Below are positions 17,297 through 28,413 of a DNA stretch of 64,000 nucleotides, piece by piece. A program made the translations under genes and the position numbers. The notes beneath the pieces are model-generated. The model had not been told where the DNA came from and did no database searches. It saw only the letters and a program-made list of their open reading frames with translations. The DNA lies in assembly GCA_016286995.1 (NCBI GenBank), contig JAEEVA010000006.1, positions 38,151 through 102,150 of the forward strand. Reading direction: 5' to 3'. The DNA comes from Prevotella sp. (GTDB lineage Bacteria > Bacteroidota > Bacteroidia > Bacteroidales > Bacteroidaceae). Position 1 is the first letter of the stretch. Each line of letters begins with the position of its first letter.

Positions 17297-19393
17297 ATGA
17301 AAAAACTATTTTTACTTAAATCATTGCTCCTGCTATGTGCCCTTGTAGCAGGCAGTTCGAGTGTGTGGGCAACAGAATTAGAAATCGCATTAAATAATCT
17401 TTATCAAGGAAGTACAAAGGTAACTGCTAAAACAGTTATATCCACAAGTGGTGAATCATTAACCTTTAATGATGAAGACGGGTTGTTCACAATAAAAATA
17501 ACTCGCAACAGTGGTAATCAGCCAGGTTTTTATACATCTAGTGGTTATCTGAGATTTTACAACACTGATGTTGTTGAAGTTGAGTCTGTAGGAGGAGATT
17601 TAATTTCAAGTATTGCAATTACCAAGAATGGATCAACGGCTGTTGCTGTTACAGTATCACCAGGAACATTAAACTCAGAATCTTGGTCAGGTTCTGCTTC
17701 AAAAGTGACATTTACTGGTACCGGTACGAATAAATGGGATAAGTTAACAATAAACTATGCTCCCGCTAGTACCGATCCTGCAATCTCACTCAGCGCGAAT
17801 TCGCTTGAGTTTGGTCAAGTAGAGGCCACTGGTAGCAAAAAGATGACTTTTACCGTTACTCCTTCTAACTTGACGGCAGGACTAACTCTGTCAACAAACA
17901 ATGCTAAATACACTGTTTCGCCGACAAGTATTGCTGCAACTGCTACAGGCGCACAGACAATTACTGTTACTGCAAGCCCAACATCTGTAAACGATAATAT
18001 GACAGGTAAAGTTATTATCAGTGGAGATGACTTTACAGATGATACAGAGGTTTCTCTTACAACTACCGTTATCAGAAAGGATGCTGGTATTTATTTCGAT
18101 CCTACATCAGTTGAATTGACTCAAGGTGAGACATTCACTGCTCCAACCTTCAACAACCCCAACAGTCTGACAGGTGTCGTCTTTACCTCTACCTATGATG
18201 CTGTTGCTACTGTTTCAGATGCTGGCGCCATTACTCTCGGCAATAGTACAGGTACTGCTGTCATTAAGGCTACTTTTGCCCAAACAGATGTTTACAATGC
18301 TGGTGAAGCTACTTGCACCATTACCGTAAATCCTGCTGGCGTAACTCCTGAGCCCAGTGCAGGTGGTTATTACGAGAAGGTGACGTCTACTGAAGATTTG
18401 GAAGATGGTGATTACTTGATAGTTTACGAAACAGGCGAAGTCGCATTAGATGGAAATCTTTCAAGCAATAATGTAGATGCCTCAAATAATACGATATCCG
18501 TAACTTTTGATAGCGATGATAATATTGAAGTAACAAGTGAAACTGAGGCAGCAGAGTTTGAAATTAAAGCGATGACTGGTGGTCATTCTATCAAGAGTAA
18601 GTCTCAATCATATTATTTGACTCATACAGGTTCCAGCAATACTCTTAACACCAGCTCTAGTGCTGTAGCAAATGATATTTCATTCTCCGGAGGTAATGCA
18701 GCTATTAAAGTTGGTAATTATAATATCCGTTATAACTCTGCTTCTGGACAAGAGCGTTTCCGTTATTACACAACAACTGCCAATGTACAGCTCTATAAGA
18801 AAGTCGCTAGCCAAAGCCCCTCAAGCATTGACGTCTATGTAAGTGCTGCAGGTTTCGCCACATACGCAAGCAATTTCGACCTTGACTACGCTGGCTCTGG
18901 TCTGGTAGCTTACAAGGCAGTTGAGGATAATGGTGACATCAAGTTTGAAGAGGTAACGAAGGTTCCTGCTGGCGCAGGCGTTCTGCTTCGTGCATCAGAT
19001 GGTGGTGGACAGAATTACGCTGTATCTACTACTACTTCTTCTGAAACTGAGGATATGACGGACAACAAGTTCGTGCGTGGTACAGGAGCTGCTGTCGCTT
19101 CTAACGATGGTGCAGGTAATTACAACTACATCCTGAATGTGGTGAACAACGAGATTGGTTTCTATCGTGCTGCTGGCAATACTGTCGCAACGAACCGTGC
19201 CTATATCCATACAACGGTTAATCCTTCGTCAGGCGCTATCCAGTTCAACTTTGATGAGGCTACAGGCATCCACTCAATTGATAATGGACAATTGACAATG
19301 GATAATAAGATTTATAACCTCAATGGTCAGCGCGTAGCTCAGCCGACAAAGGGCCTCTACATCGTGAATGGCAAAAAAGTTATTATGAAGTAA
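17297..19393 (+). CDS. Secreted Ig-like-repeat protein with Prevotella-type C-terminal tail
   Basis: A 698-residue exported protein: signal peptide to about residue 25 (MKKLFLLKSLLLLCALVAGSS), then beta-rich modules. One (about 155-255, starting DPAISLSANSLEFGQV) looks like a choice-of-anchor/BACON-type Ig module. The next (about 257-345, FDPTSVELTQGETF...TGTAVIKATF) resembles a bacterial Ig-like Big_2 domain. The end, IYNLNGQRVAQPTKGLYIV plus NGKKVIMK, is a common Prevotella tail resembling the last strands of a secretion or surface-sorting domain. Just before it, SIDNGQLTMDNK (19273-19307) is encoded by a CAATTGATAATTGACAA-type repeat. The ligand is unknown. A small acidic peptide gene follows, and a paralogous cassette lies at 19836. 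Confidence 0.75.
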   Translation: MKKLFLLKSLLLLCALVAGSSSVWATELEIALNNLYQGSTKVTAKTVISTSGESLTFNDEDGLFTIKITRNSGNQPGFYTSSGYLRFYNTDVVEVESVGGDLISSIAITKNGSTAVAVTVSPGTLNSESWSGSASKVTFTGTGTNKWDKLTINYAPASTDPAISLSANSLEFGQVEATGSKKMTFTVTPSNLTAGLTLSTNNAKYTVSPTSIAATATGAQTITVTASPTSVNDNMTGKVIISGDDFTDDTEVSLTTTVIRKDAGIYFDPTSVELTQGETFTAPTFNNPNSLTGVVFTSTYDAVATVSDAGAITLGNSTGTAVIKATFAQTDVYNAGEATCTITVNPAGVTPEPSAGGYYEKVTSTEDLEDGDYLIVYETGEVALDGNLSSNNVDASNNTISVTFDSDDNIEVTSETEAAEFEIKAMTGGHSIKSKSQSYYLTHTGSSNTLNTSSSAVANDISFSGGNAAIKVGNYNIRYNSASGQERFRYYTTTANVQLYKKVASQSPSSIDVYVSAAGFATYASNFDLDYAGSGLVAYKAVEDNGDIKFEEVTKVPAGAGVLLRASDGGGQNYAVSTTTSSETEDMTDNKFVRGTGAAVASNDGAGNYNYILNVVNNEIGFYRAAGNTVATNRAYIHTTVNPSSGAIQFNFDEATGIHSIDNGQLTMDNKIYNLNGQRVAQPTKGLYIVNGKKVIMK

Positions 19394-19454
19394 TTTCTGA
19401 TAATTTCCCATAATTTCTTTCAAAACAATAATAAACAAATAACTGACAACGATT

Positions 19455-19610
19455 ATGAAAAAATCATATATTAATCCGGAATTACAGGTTATAGTCATGG
19501 AAACCGCAGGTATGCTTGCTCTGTCAGATCCTAGACTTAAGGATGGTAATGCAGTAGGTCCAGGTATGGCTCCCGGCTATGACTTCGACGAAGACGAAGA
19601 GGACTATTAA
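19455..19610 (+). CDS. Small acidic peptide, copy 1
   Basis: A 51-residue reading frame, MKKSYINPELQVIVMETAGM to the end DFDEDEEDY, 61 bases after the secreted-protein gene. The peptide at 21879 shares the start MKKxYINPE, a GMLA-x-S core and the identical end DFDEDEEDY, with a divergent middle. Conservation at both ends of two paralogues argues that it is translated. It has no signal peptide, and the tail is strongly acidic. I recognise no function; a precursor peptide, chaperone-like or marker role would all fit. Confidence 0.65.
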   Translation: MKKSYINPELQVIVMETAGMLALSDPRLKDGNAVGPGMAPGYDFDEDEEDY

Positions 19611-19619
19611 TTAACTTTC

Positions 19620-19656
19620 ACCGCTCAGAGGGGACAGCCCCTCTGGGCGGTGGTTT
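19620..19656 (+). terminator. Terminator after small acidic peptide 1
   Basis: A 14-bp stem with one G-T wobble (ACCGCTCAGAGGGG at 19620-19633 with CCCCTCTGGGCGGT at 19638-19651), loop ACAG, followed by GGTTTAAT. Confidence 0.75.
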
Positions 19657-19716
19657 AATATCTCTAAGCAAGTAAAACGATTCATATTACAATGTGAATT
19701 CACTCGTTTTACAAAG

Positions 19717-19779
19717 CAAATTCACTGAATTTGGTCACCAATTTCACTGAATTTGGTCAGCAAATTCACTGAATTTGGA
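19717..19779. repeat. Three tandem palindromic 22-base repeats
   Basis: The unit CAAATTCACTGAATTTGGTCA occurs at 19717, 19739 (one changed base) and 19761 (truncated). Each unit is itself a palindrome (CAAATTCA/TGAATTTG). An imperfect inverted repeat with GTAAAACGA/TCGTTTTAC ends lies just upstream (about 19670-19713). They sit in the promoter region of the next secreted-protein gene and could be operator sites. Confidence 0.7.
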
Positions 19780-19835
19780 TTCTCGAATAACAAACAATAT
19801 TTACTAACAACATTAATTTTAAAAAACAAATCAAA

Positions 19836-21818
19836 ATGAAAAAGAAACTATTAACTTTAGTGGCGCTGCTAACAACGGTAGTTAGTGGGGCGTGGGGACA
19901 AGATTATATTTGGACCTTTAGAGCTACGGACATTAAAAATGAAGCGAGTTTTGTCACCAATGGAGAAAACACTTTTATTGCTGCCGATGGTACAACCGAA
20001 TTGATTTATAGGGCTAATTCAACGAGCGATGCTCTAAACACAATAAATGAGACCATTGGAGGTGTGACATATACTAGTGAATTGGTCTTAAATGGTAAGT
20101 GTAGTTCAAGTCGTTATATAAAGTTGCCATCAATATCTGGAGATGGCACAATCACTGTTGTTTCAGGAACATCCAAAAGTGCTAGACCTATATATCTTGC
20201 CACTACAGAAAATGGAACAGATATTGAAATATCAAGCAGTGCAGATTTAAAAACAGTACATTCAAAGGAGGTGACTGGTCTTAATGCCGATAACACATAT
20301 TATATTAATGTGGCGAGCGGTGGGCATAGCATTGTTGCAATTATGTGGAGTCCTGCAGATACTCGAGATCCTCTTACCTTGTCATTTACTCCCAATGATA
20401 AAATAATTGGTGTTGGCAACACTCTCGCAACATCATTAAGTTGGTTTGAAGACACAAGCAATGAAAATGCCAAATACAGTGTGTCGTATGCATCTAATGA
20501 TGAGACTATTGCTACTGTAAACTCAAGCGGTGTTATCACAGGTGAGGCTGAAGGTACAGCGACTATTACCGCAACAGTTACAGCTACTGCTGATGCAACT
20601 TATAAAACGACAACTGCTACAATTACTGTTAATGTAGTAAAAACCTTGGACAAGGCTTCTGCAATAGTTGTTCCAGATGGAACACTTGATTTGTCAGATG
20701 CAGCTACTTCATCCGCTATGTTGAATAATGGAACATGGTCACAAGATGTTGCTTTATTTGGTAATAATAATGATGGCAACTATATGACTTTTACTGTATA
20801 TAGTGGGTATCAGTCAAGAGCTACCCAGACTTGGTCGAGTGTTTCAACAGACGGAACGAACTATGGCGCATCAACAAATGTTACATGGGATGCTGTTGGA
20901 GCTTTTAAAGGTAGCTCAGCTTATACTGTGGCAAAGGCAGCGACTTCTAGAGTAGAAGATCGTTCATATACTTATTATTCATATAGAGTAACGGGAGTTT
21001 CTAAAGTCCAAGCACTTGTTAAATCTGCTAATAAAAGTCTTAATGTTGTGTTGGCAGCATTTGAAATGAATGATAATACACCTGCAACCTCAACTATGCT
21101 CTATACTAAGGATAAATCAAATACTGTAACTACCAAATCGCTTGAATTAGATAAAACCAAGACCTATTTGATAGCCTTATACGGAGAAGGAGCTTCAAAC
21201 AATCAATTGTTCGAAATGGCACTGTTCTACGATGCCTCAGTACAGTTATACGAAACCATCGCTACTGGTTCTGGTAAGACGTGGGGTACATACGTTACTA
21301 CAACAGACCTCAATCTCACGACGGTATCTAATCAAATTACTGCTTATATAATTCCTGGATTGAATGCGACTAGCACTGCAGTTGAGACGGAGGAAGTTAC
21401 TCAGATACCTGCAGGTTCACCGATACTTTTCCAGACGGCTACAGCTGGCAGCTCAGTAAATGTGCCTGTTGCTACATCTACTCCGGAAGCCCTTGGCACT
21501 AATTGTCTTAAAGCCGGAACTGGTGGTGAAATTGCAGCTGGTACAGGAACCGTTTCACGCTATGTGCTGAGCAGTGGTGTATTTAAGCTCATTGATGATG
21601 TGCTCCCCACCGTCCCCAAGAACAAAGCTTATCTTGAGATAGATACTGGCAGCGGCGCTCCTGAATTATCAATTGGATACAGTGAAACGACGGGCATTGA
21701 TGCAGTGACAAAATCGCAGCTTACGGAAACCGTTGTGTACAACCTGAACGGACAGCGCGTTGCTCAGCCCACCAAGGGCCTGTACATCGTGAACGGCAAA
21801 AAAATTATTATGAAGTAA
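19836..21818 (+). CDS. Secreted Ig-like-repeat protein, second paralogue
   Basis: A 660-residue exported protein with signal peptide MKKKLLTLVALLTTVVSGAWG. Residues about 20-165 form a beta-rich domain of unknown type. A Big_2-like Ig module (about 172-268, DPLTLSFTPNDKIIGVGNT to TATITVNV) follows, then a domain with aromatic and Thr-rich strands. The end, VYNLNGQRVAQPTKGLYIV plus NGKKIIMK, is nearly identical to that of the protein at 17297. The 3' untranslated region and the downstream small acidic peptide are also shared, so the cassette was duplicated. Function is unknown; an extracellular binding role is likely. Confidence 0.75.
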   Translation: MKKKLLTLVALLTTVVSGAWGQDYIWTFRATDIKNEASFVTNGENTFIAADGTTELIYRANSTSDALNTINETIGGVTYTSELVLNGKCSSSRYIKLPSISGDGTITVVSGTSKSARPIYLATTENGTDIEISSSADLKTVHSKEVTGLNADNTYYINVASGGHSIVAIMWSPADTRDPLTLSFTPNDKIIGVGNTLATSLSWFEDTSNENAKYSVSYASNDETIATVNSSGVITGEAEGTATITATVTATADATYKTTTATITVNVVKTLDKASAIVVPDGTLDLSDAATSSAMLNNGTWSQDVALFGNNNDGNYMTFTVYSGYQSRATQTWSSVSTDGTNYGASTNVTWDAVGAFKGSSAYTVAKAATSRVEDRSYTYYSYRVTGVSKVQALVKSANKSLNVVLAAFEMNDNTPATSTMLYTKDKSNTVTTKSLELDKTKTYLIALYGEGASNNQLFEMALFYDASVQLYETIATGSGKTWGTYVTTTDLNLTTVSNQITAYIIPGLNATSTAVETEEVTQIPAGSPILFQTATAGSSVNVPVATSTPEALGTNCLKAGTGGEIAAGTGTVSRYVLSSGVFKLIDDVLPTVPKNKAYLEIDTGSGAPELSIGYSETTGIDAVTKSQLTETVVYNLNGQRVAQPTKGLYIVNGKKIIMK

Positions 21819-21878
21819 TTTCTGATAGTTTCTGGTAATTTCTTTCAAAACAAATAAAACATAAAACATACAACGATT

Positions 21879-22037
21879 ATGAAAAAAGCATATATTAATC
21901 CGGAAATAAATGTTGTTATCATGCAAACAAGAGGTATGCTCGCAGGCAGCCCGCCTCCAGTGGATGGCAAGTATGGTAGCGGCGATTCTGTTGATGCCGC
22001 AGGCTTCGACTTCGACGAAGATGAAGAAGATTATTAA
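21879..22037 (+). CDS. Small acidic peptide, copy 2
   Basis: A 52-residue reading frame starting MKKAYINPEINVVIMQTRGM and ending FDFDEDEEDY, 60 bases after its secreted-protein partner. Ends are conserved with the peptide at 19455 while the middle (GSPPPVDGKYGSGDSV) differs. Same order, same spacing and same tail in both cassettes support it as a real gene. No function is recognised. Confidence 0.65.
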   Translation: MKKAYINPEINVVIMQTRGMLAGSPPPVDGKYGSGDSVDAAGFDFDEDEEDY

Positions 22038-22558
22038 ATGAGATATTTACGTTTAGGCCGATGACATTGCACCGTGAGGTGCGAGGCCTTTTCATTGGTA
22101 AAGTAGTTTAAATCAATCCGGGCCAACAAAAGCACGGCACCGCGAGGTGCGCAGGGCCCAATTTCATAATGAATTTTATAGTTAGAAGGGCCTCTCGGCC
22201 TGCGATGGGTCGAGGGGCTTTGTTTTTAAAGACAAATTAACGGGAAAGACAGATTAACATATTAACAAGATATTTATAACGGAACAAGACAGATTAACGT
22301 AGAAAGACAGATTAACATATTAACAAGATATTTACAAAGTGAACAAGACAGATTAACATATTAACAAATAAACAAGAACAAGATTAACAAAATGTTATTA
22401 TGTTACTATGTCTAAAAATTAATTGTTACTATGTATGAAAATATATTTTTGCTGGAGGTGTGAGCGAATGTAACTACACACCAAAGCACATCGCTTTAAT
22501 TCTCCCCCGCCACTCGTGATGAGCAGCGGGGTTATTTTCTAAAGGGGCTTGAGAGGGC
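22038..22558. other. Intergenic region with serial hairpins, no gene seen
   Basis: Three hairpin units follow one another: AGGCC...GCACC-GTGA-GGTGC...GGCCT (22055-22089, then TTTT), a second GCACC-GCGA-GGTGC stem near 22138-22160, and GCCTCTCG/CGAGGGGC (about 22190-22218, then TTTGTTTTT). The first and third look like terminators. The AT-rich repeat at 22245 follows. Confidence 0.5.
22245..22393. repeat. AT-rich direct repeats (AAGACAGATTAACATATTAAC)
   Basis: The unit AAGACAGATTAACATATTAA, often followed by CAAGATATTTA, occurs three times (starting near 22246, 22304 and 22347), with a partial unit near 22288. No gene or known element is attached. Confidence 0.7.
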
Positions 22559-23449
22559 TTAGGGGATGAGCTGACGGACCTGCTGCATGAGTTGGGCCTT
22601 GTCGGTGGTGGCGACGGGCAGAAGATACCAGCGGACGGTCCAGGTAAGCTGTTCGCCAGGCTGCAACAGTGTGTAGGGACCTTGGCTCTCCAGTTCGATG
22701 TGAGCCTTGCCACGATTGACGTACACCTGCACCTCGGCCTCGCCTGGCGCGGGCTCGTCGGCCTGCAGGTCGCGGAAGACCTTCACCAACAGCAGACCAT
22801 TGGCACAGTAGGCCAGCCAGCCTCGGCCGTCGGCATTCACCTTACGGTTATGCGGGGCTTCGTCGGTGGTGAACCAAGCGGCTCCATCGGCTGCCTCGAA
22901 GGACATGAGGCCTGCGGGCCAGATGCTGTCGACAGGGGCGTCGAAGAAGATGAGGCCGCCGGTGTTCTCCACACGGGTCACTTCCCACGGAGCCACGCGG
23001 CGCGGCTCACTGCCTTCATTCTTGATGGAATAGGTGATGACAAAGGCACCGTCGGCGGCATCGGCTGCAAAGTCCTTGCCCATGCTGAGTCCCAGACGTT
23101 GGCAGACGGGGCTTGTGATGGAAAGGATGTTCGATGGCTGATGGCTGATGGATGACGGCTGACGGGTGTAGGGCTGTTTGTCGAACTCCGACACGGGGGG
23201 CCAGTTCCACTCCTTCTGCGGACTGGTCCAGAAGGTGCTGCCATAGGACTCGGGCCAGCGCAGCTGCGACAGCATCTCTTTGTCTTGATGCTTCAAGGAC
23301 AGAATCTTGCCGCCTTTGGCTACGTTGACGGTCATGGTGACGTCGCCATTCTTCAGGGTGACGACATCCTGATTGTCACTCTCCTGTGCTACCGCACACA
23401 ATGAAGTGCAGAGGAGGAAGGTAAAAGTGAATAGTGAAAAACGAATCAT
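22559..23449 (-). CDS. Exported DUF4380-like protein of the starch locus
   Basis: A 296-residue protein with signal peptide (MIRFSLFTFTFLLCTSLCAVAQ). The beta-rich body begins TLKNGDVTMTVNVAKGGKILSL and has WPESYGSTFWTSPQKEWNWPP, a pattern like DUF4380 proteins, which share the aldose-epimerase/galactose-mutarotase fold. A carbohydrate-binding or mutarotase-like role is inferred. Residues about 96-107 are encoded by TGGCTGATGGCTGATGG-type repeats (23131-23166) and look inserted in frame. It lies downstream of the GH97 gene and ends the minus-strand starch run. Confidence 0.6.
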   Translation of the reverse strand: MIRFSLFTFTFLLCTSLCAVAQESDNQDVVTLKNGDVTMTVNVAKGGKILSLKHQDKEMLSQLRWPESYGSTFWTSPQKEWNWPPVSEFDKQPYTRQPSSISHQPSNILSITSPVCQRLGLSMGKDFAADAADGAFVITYSIKNEGSEPRRVAPWEVTRVENTGGLIFFDAPVDSIWPAGLMSFEAADGAAWFTTDEAPHNRKVNADGRGWLAYCANGLLLVKVFRDLQADEPAPGEAEVQVYVNRGKAHIELESQGPYTLLQPGEQLTWTVRWYLLPVATTDKAQLMQQVRQLIP

Positions 23450-23580
23450 AAAGATATTAAATTAGGAATTAGAAATGAGGAATTAGGAATTATGATTACC
23501 TTTGTCTGCTGCATTTGAGGCTTCAAGCATATCATAATTTCTAATTTCTAATTCCTCATTTCTAATTATCTATTGTGAAC

Positions 23581-25944
<2,364 letters not shown>

Positions 25945-25965
25945 CTAGGTCGTCTTTCATTATTA

Positions 25966-28401
25966 TTACTTGCGGCCGCTTTGTAGAACCAGTGTCTTGA
26001 CGTTCTCGTTGAAGTCGTTCTCCTGAAGCAGCTGTTCGATGTTGAGGTGCATGCGATAGCGCCAGTAGTGACGCGGATTGGCTGGAATATTGATGCGCTC
26101 GGCATTCTGGTCGGGCAGACGCAGACGCTCGTCAATGGAGAGCCAGTCCTGCAGGGACAGCAGACAGAGCATGGAGGGACTGGTCAGCTGACGGCTGACG
26201 ATGTCCTTGGCCAGCCAACCGGGCAGCGGGTGAGGAGCGTCGCCACTACGGCGCAACGGACCATTGTAGTAGGCCTGTGTCTGTTCGGCATCCTCGTCCC
26301 ACCACTGGCGTAGCGTCGGCATGTCGTGCGTCGAGAAGGTGCATACGGAACGGTAGGGGTTGTGCGACAGCTTGCCAAAGCGCACAGTGGGGTCTTTCGG
26401 CATGGTCTGAATCTCGAGCGACAGAATGCGCAGCTCGTTCATGACCCAAGGTACGCAGTCGGGTACCATACCCAGGTCCTCGGCACAGCACAGCATGCGG
26501 GTGGCCTGTGTCAGGCGCGGCAGCTTCTTCATAGCCTCCTGATACCAGAACTGGTTGTTGCGACGGTAGAAGTAGTCGTTGTAAAGGCGGTTGAAGTTGT
26601 ACTTCTCGCCCTCGTCAAGCTTCTCGTATGGTGCCTGATACTGTACGGCAATGCGCGGATGCCAACGGTCAGCACGCTTGTGGTCGACCAGGAAGAGGTC
26701 GTCGTGGCCATAAATGCCATACGCCTCAATCTCCTCACGGCTCAGACCGAGGGCTGGACTGAACTGACCTTCCAGACCGGACTTCTCAGGAACGGGTATC
26801 TCCCAGATGCGGAAGAAGCCCAGCACGTGGTCGATACGGTAGGCATCGAAATATTGCGCCATCTTACGGAAGCGGCGCACCCACCACTGACAGCCGTCCT
26901 TCAGCATCTCATCCCAGTTGTACGTGGGGAAGCCCCAGTTCTGGCCGTCGGCAGAGAATGGATCGGGCGGTGCTCCGGCCTGCCCGTTCAGATTGAAGTA
27001 TTTGGGCTCCACCCAAGCCTCAACACCATCGCGGCTGATGCCAATGGGGATGTCGCCTTTCAGTACGACACGGTGCTGGCGGGCATACTCGTGGGCAGCA
27101 TGCATCTGCTGGTCGAGGTTGTACTGCACGAAGTACCAGAAAGCCTGCTCTTTCCCAGCGGCAGAGCTGCTTGGCTTAGGAGCGTTCTCGGGCCACTGGT
27201 TGAAGTCGGCGGTACCGTACTTGTCGCGGTTGACACAGAACTGGGCGTAAGGCACGAGCCACTCCTTGTTCTGCTCGAAGAACTCCTTGTAGCTGGCACG
27301 GCGGCTCACCTTGGCCCACTCCTGGGCAAACAGCTCGCGCAGATAGTCCATCTTGGCATTGAACATGCGCTCGTAGTCAATCTGAGGCAGGGCATTCAAC
27401 TCCTGTCGCAGAGCCTCGAACTGATCTCTTTTCTCCTTATCTTTTATCTCAGGCAACTGACGGAAGTCAGTATACTGCGGATGCAGGGCATAGATGCTGA
27501 TGCTGTTGTAGGGATAGCTGTCCTGCCATGTGCCGGTCATATTGGTATCGTTGATGGGCAGCACCTGCAGGAAACGCAGGTCGGTCTTGGCGGCCCAGTC
27601 GATCATCAGCTTCAGGTCACCGAAGTCACCCACACCAAACGAGCCCTCGCTACGCAGCGAGAAGATGGGGACGACGACACCGGCACCCTTCCACGGATAG
27701 ACGGGGAAGGTGGCCTGCGACAGCTCGTAGACGATGACGCTGTCATCGGTCAGCAGCGGCAGGTCGATGCTGCGGTTGGCACCCTCCTCCCACATGGGAG
27801 CATCGTTGGGGTCGGCGTTGAAGACGATGAACTTGAACTCAATGCGGCCGACAGGCATCTTGAGGGCATCCAGACTGACCACCCACTCATGACATTCGTG
27901 TTCGGTCATGGGTACCGACTTCAGGACGTTCCAGGCACCCAGTTGAACCGGTTCGCCGACAATAGCCAGACGCTCACCCTGTCGCAGCTGGGGAGCACGT
28001 ACCTTCAGACGCACCGTACGCTGATACTCGTTCTTGCTGCTGAGCTCGCGTTTGCGGGCCATGATGCAATCCGTGAATGCTGAGCTGTACATATAGGCAT
28101 CCTCAGGAATGTCTATCCAGTGGTCATACACCGTATAGCGTGAGGCCTTGGTAGCCGCAAATTCCAGCCGGTGAGGCTCTACCAGCCACTCATGGCGGCT
28201 TTCCTCGTCACCCTTCATCACACTATAGTAATAGTCGATGAATGCACCCTTCTGTGTCATGTTCAGCTCCACAAACCAATGCTGGCCGTCGAGCGTCGAC
28301 ATCTTGTGTTGCGAAGTCTTCGCAGCATCTTCTGACAGGATGTTCAACACCAGGCTCTCACCGAACGTGGTGAAGTATTCCACATTAAATAGTATCTTCA
28401 T
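25966..28401 (-). CDS. malQ: 4-alpha-glucanotransferase, GH77, with N-terminal starch-binding modules
   Basis: An 811-residue disproportionating enzyme that shuffles alpha-1,4-glucan chains between malto-oligosaccharides. Two CBM20-like modules fill residues about 1-255, including LRVRAPQLRQGERLAIVGEP and LGAWNVLKSVPM. The GH77 barrel follows, with the nucleophile Asp in FDAYRIDHVLGFFRIWEIP, the acid/base Glu in CCAEDLGMVP and the third acid in STHDMPTLRQWW. The gene starts 12 bases after the transporter gene. A LacI-type half palindrome sits 35 bases upstream, inside the end of the transporter gene. A GAGATAAAAGATAAGG-type repeat is read in frame near 27424-27452 (EIKDKEKRDQ). Confidence 0.93.
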   Translation of the reverse strand: MKILFNVEYFTTFGESLVLNILSEDAAKTSQHKMSTLDGQHWFVELNMTQKGAFIDYYYSVMKGDEESRHEWLVEPHRLEFAATKASRYTVYDHWIDIPEDAYMYSSAFTDCIMARKRELSSKNEYQRTVRLKVRAPQLRQGERLAIVGEPVQLGAWNVLKSVPMTEHECHEWVVSLDALKMPVGRIEFKFIVFNADPNDAPMWEEGANRSIDLPLLTDDSVIVYELSQATFPVYPWKGAGVVVPIFSLRSEGSFGVGDFGDLKLMIDWAAKTDLRFLQVLPINDTNMTGTWQDSYPYNSISIYALHPQYTDFRQLPEIKDKEKRDQFEALRQELNALPQIDYERMFNAKMDYLRELFAQEWAKVSRRASYKEFFEQNKEWLVPYAQFCVNRDKYGTADFNQWPENAPKPSSSAAGKEQAFWYFVQYNLDQQMHAAHEYARQHRVVLKGDIPIGISRDGVEAWVEPKYFNLNGQAGAPPDPFSADGQNWGFPTYNWDEMLKDGCQWWVRRFRKMAQYFDAYRIDHVLGFFRIWEIPVPEKSGLEGQFSPALGLSREEIEAYGIYGHDDLFLVDHKRADRWHPRIAVQYQAPYEKLDEGEKYNFNRLYNDYFYRRNNQFWYQEAMKKLPRLTQATRMLCCAEDLGMVPDCVPWVMNELRILSLEIQTMPKDPTVRFGKLSHNPYRSVCTFSTHDMPTLRQWWDEDAEQTQAYYNGPLRRSGDAPHPLPGWLAKDIVSRQLTSPSMLCLLSLQDWLSIDERLRLPDQNAERINIPANPRHYWRYRMHLNIEQLLQENDFNENVKTLVLQSGRK

Positions 28402-28413
28402 ATCTTTAGGTTT

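Noticed and set aside
17297..21818. Secreted Ig-like proteins as full type IX secretion cargo
   Set aside because: Only the last strand-like motif YNLNGQRV...GLYIVNGKK is present and no type IX genes are in the window, so the secretion route was left open.
26326..28083. 585-codon open frame antisense to malQ
   Set aside because: Shadow of a GC-biased real gene; malQ has all GH77 motifs and the opposite frame matches nothing.
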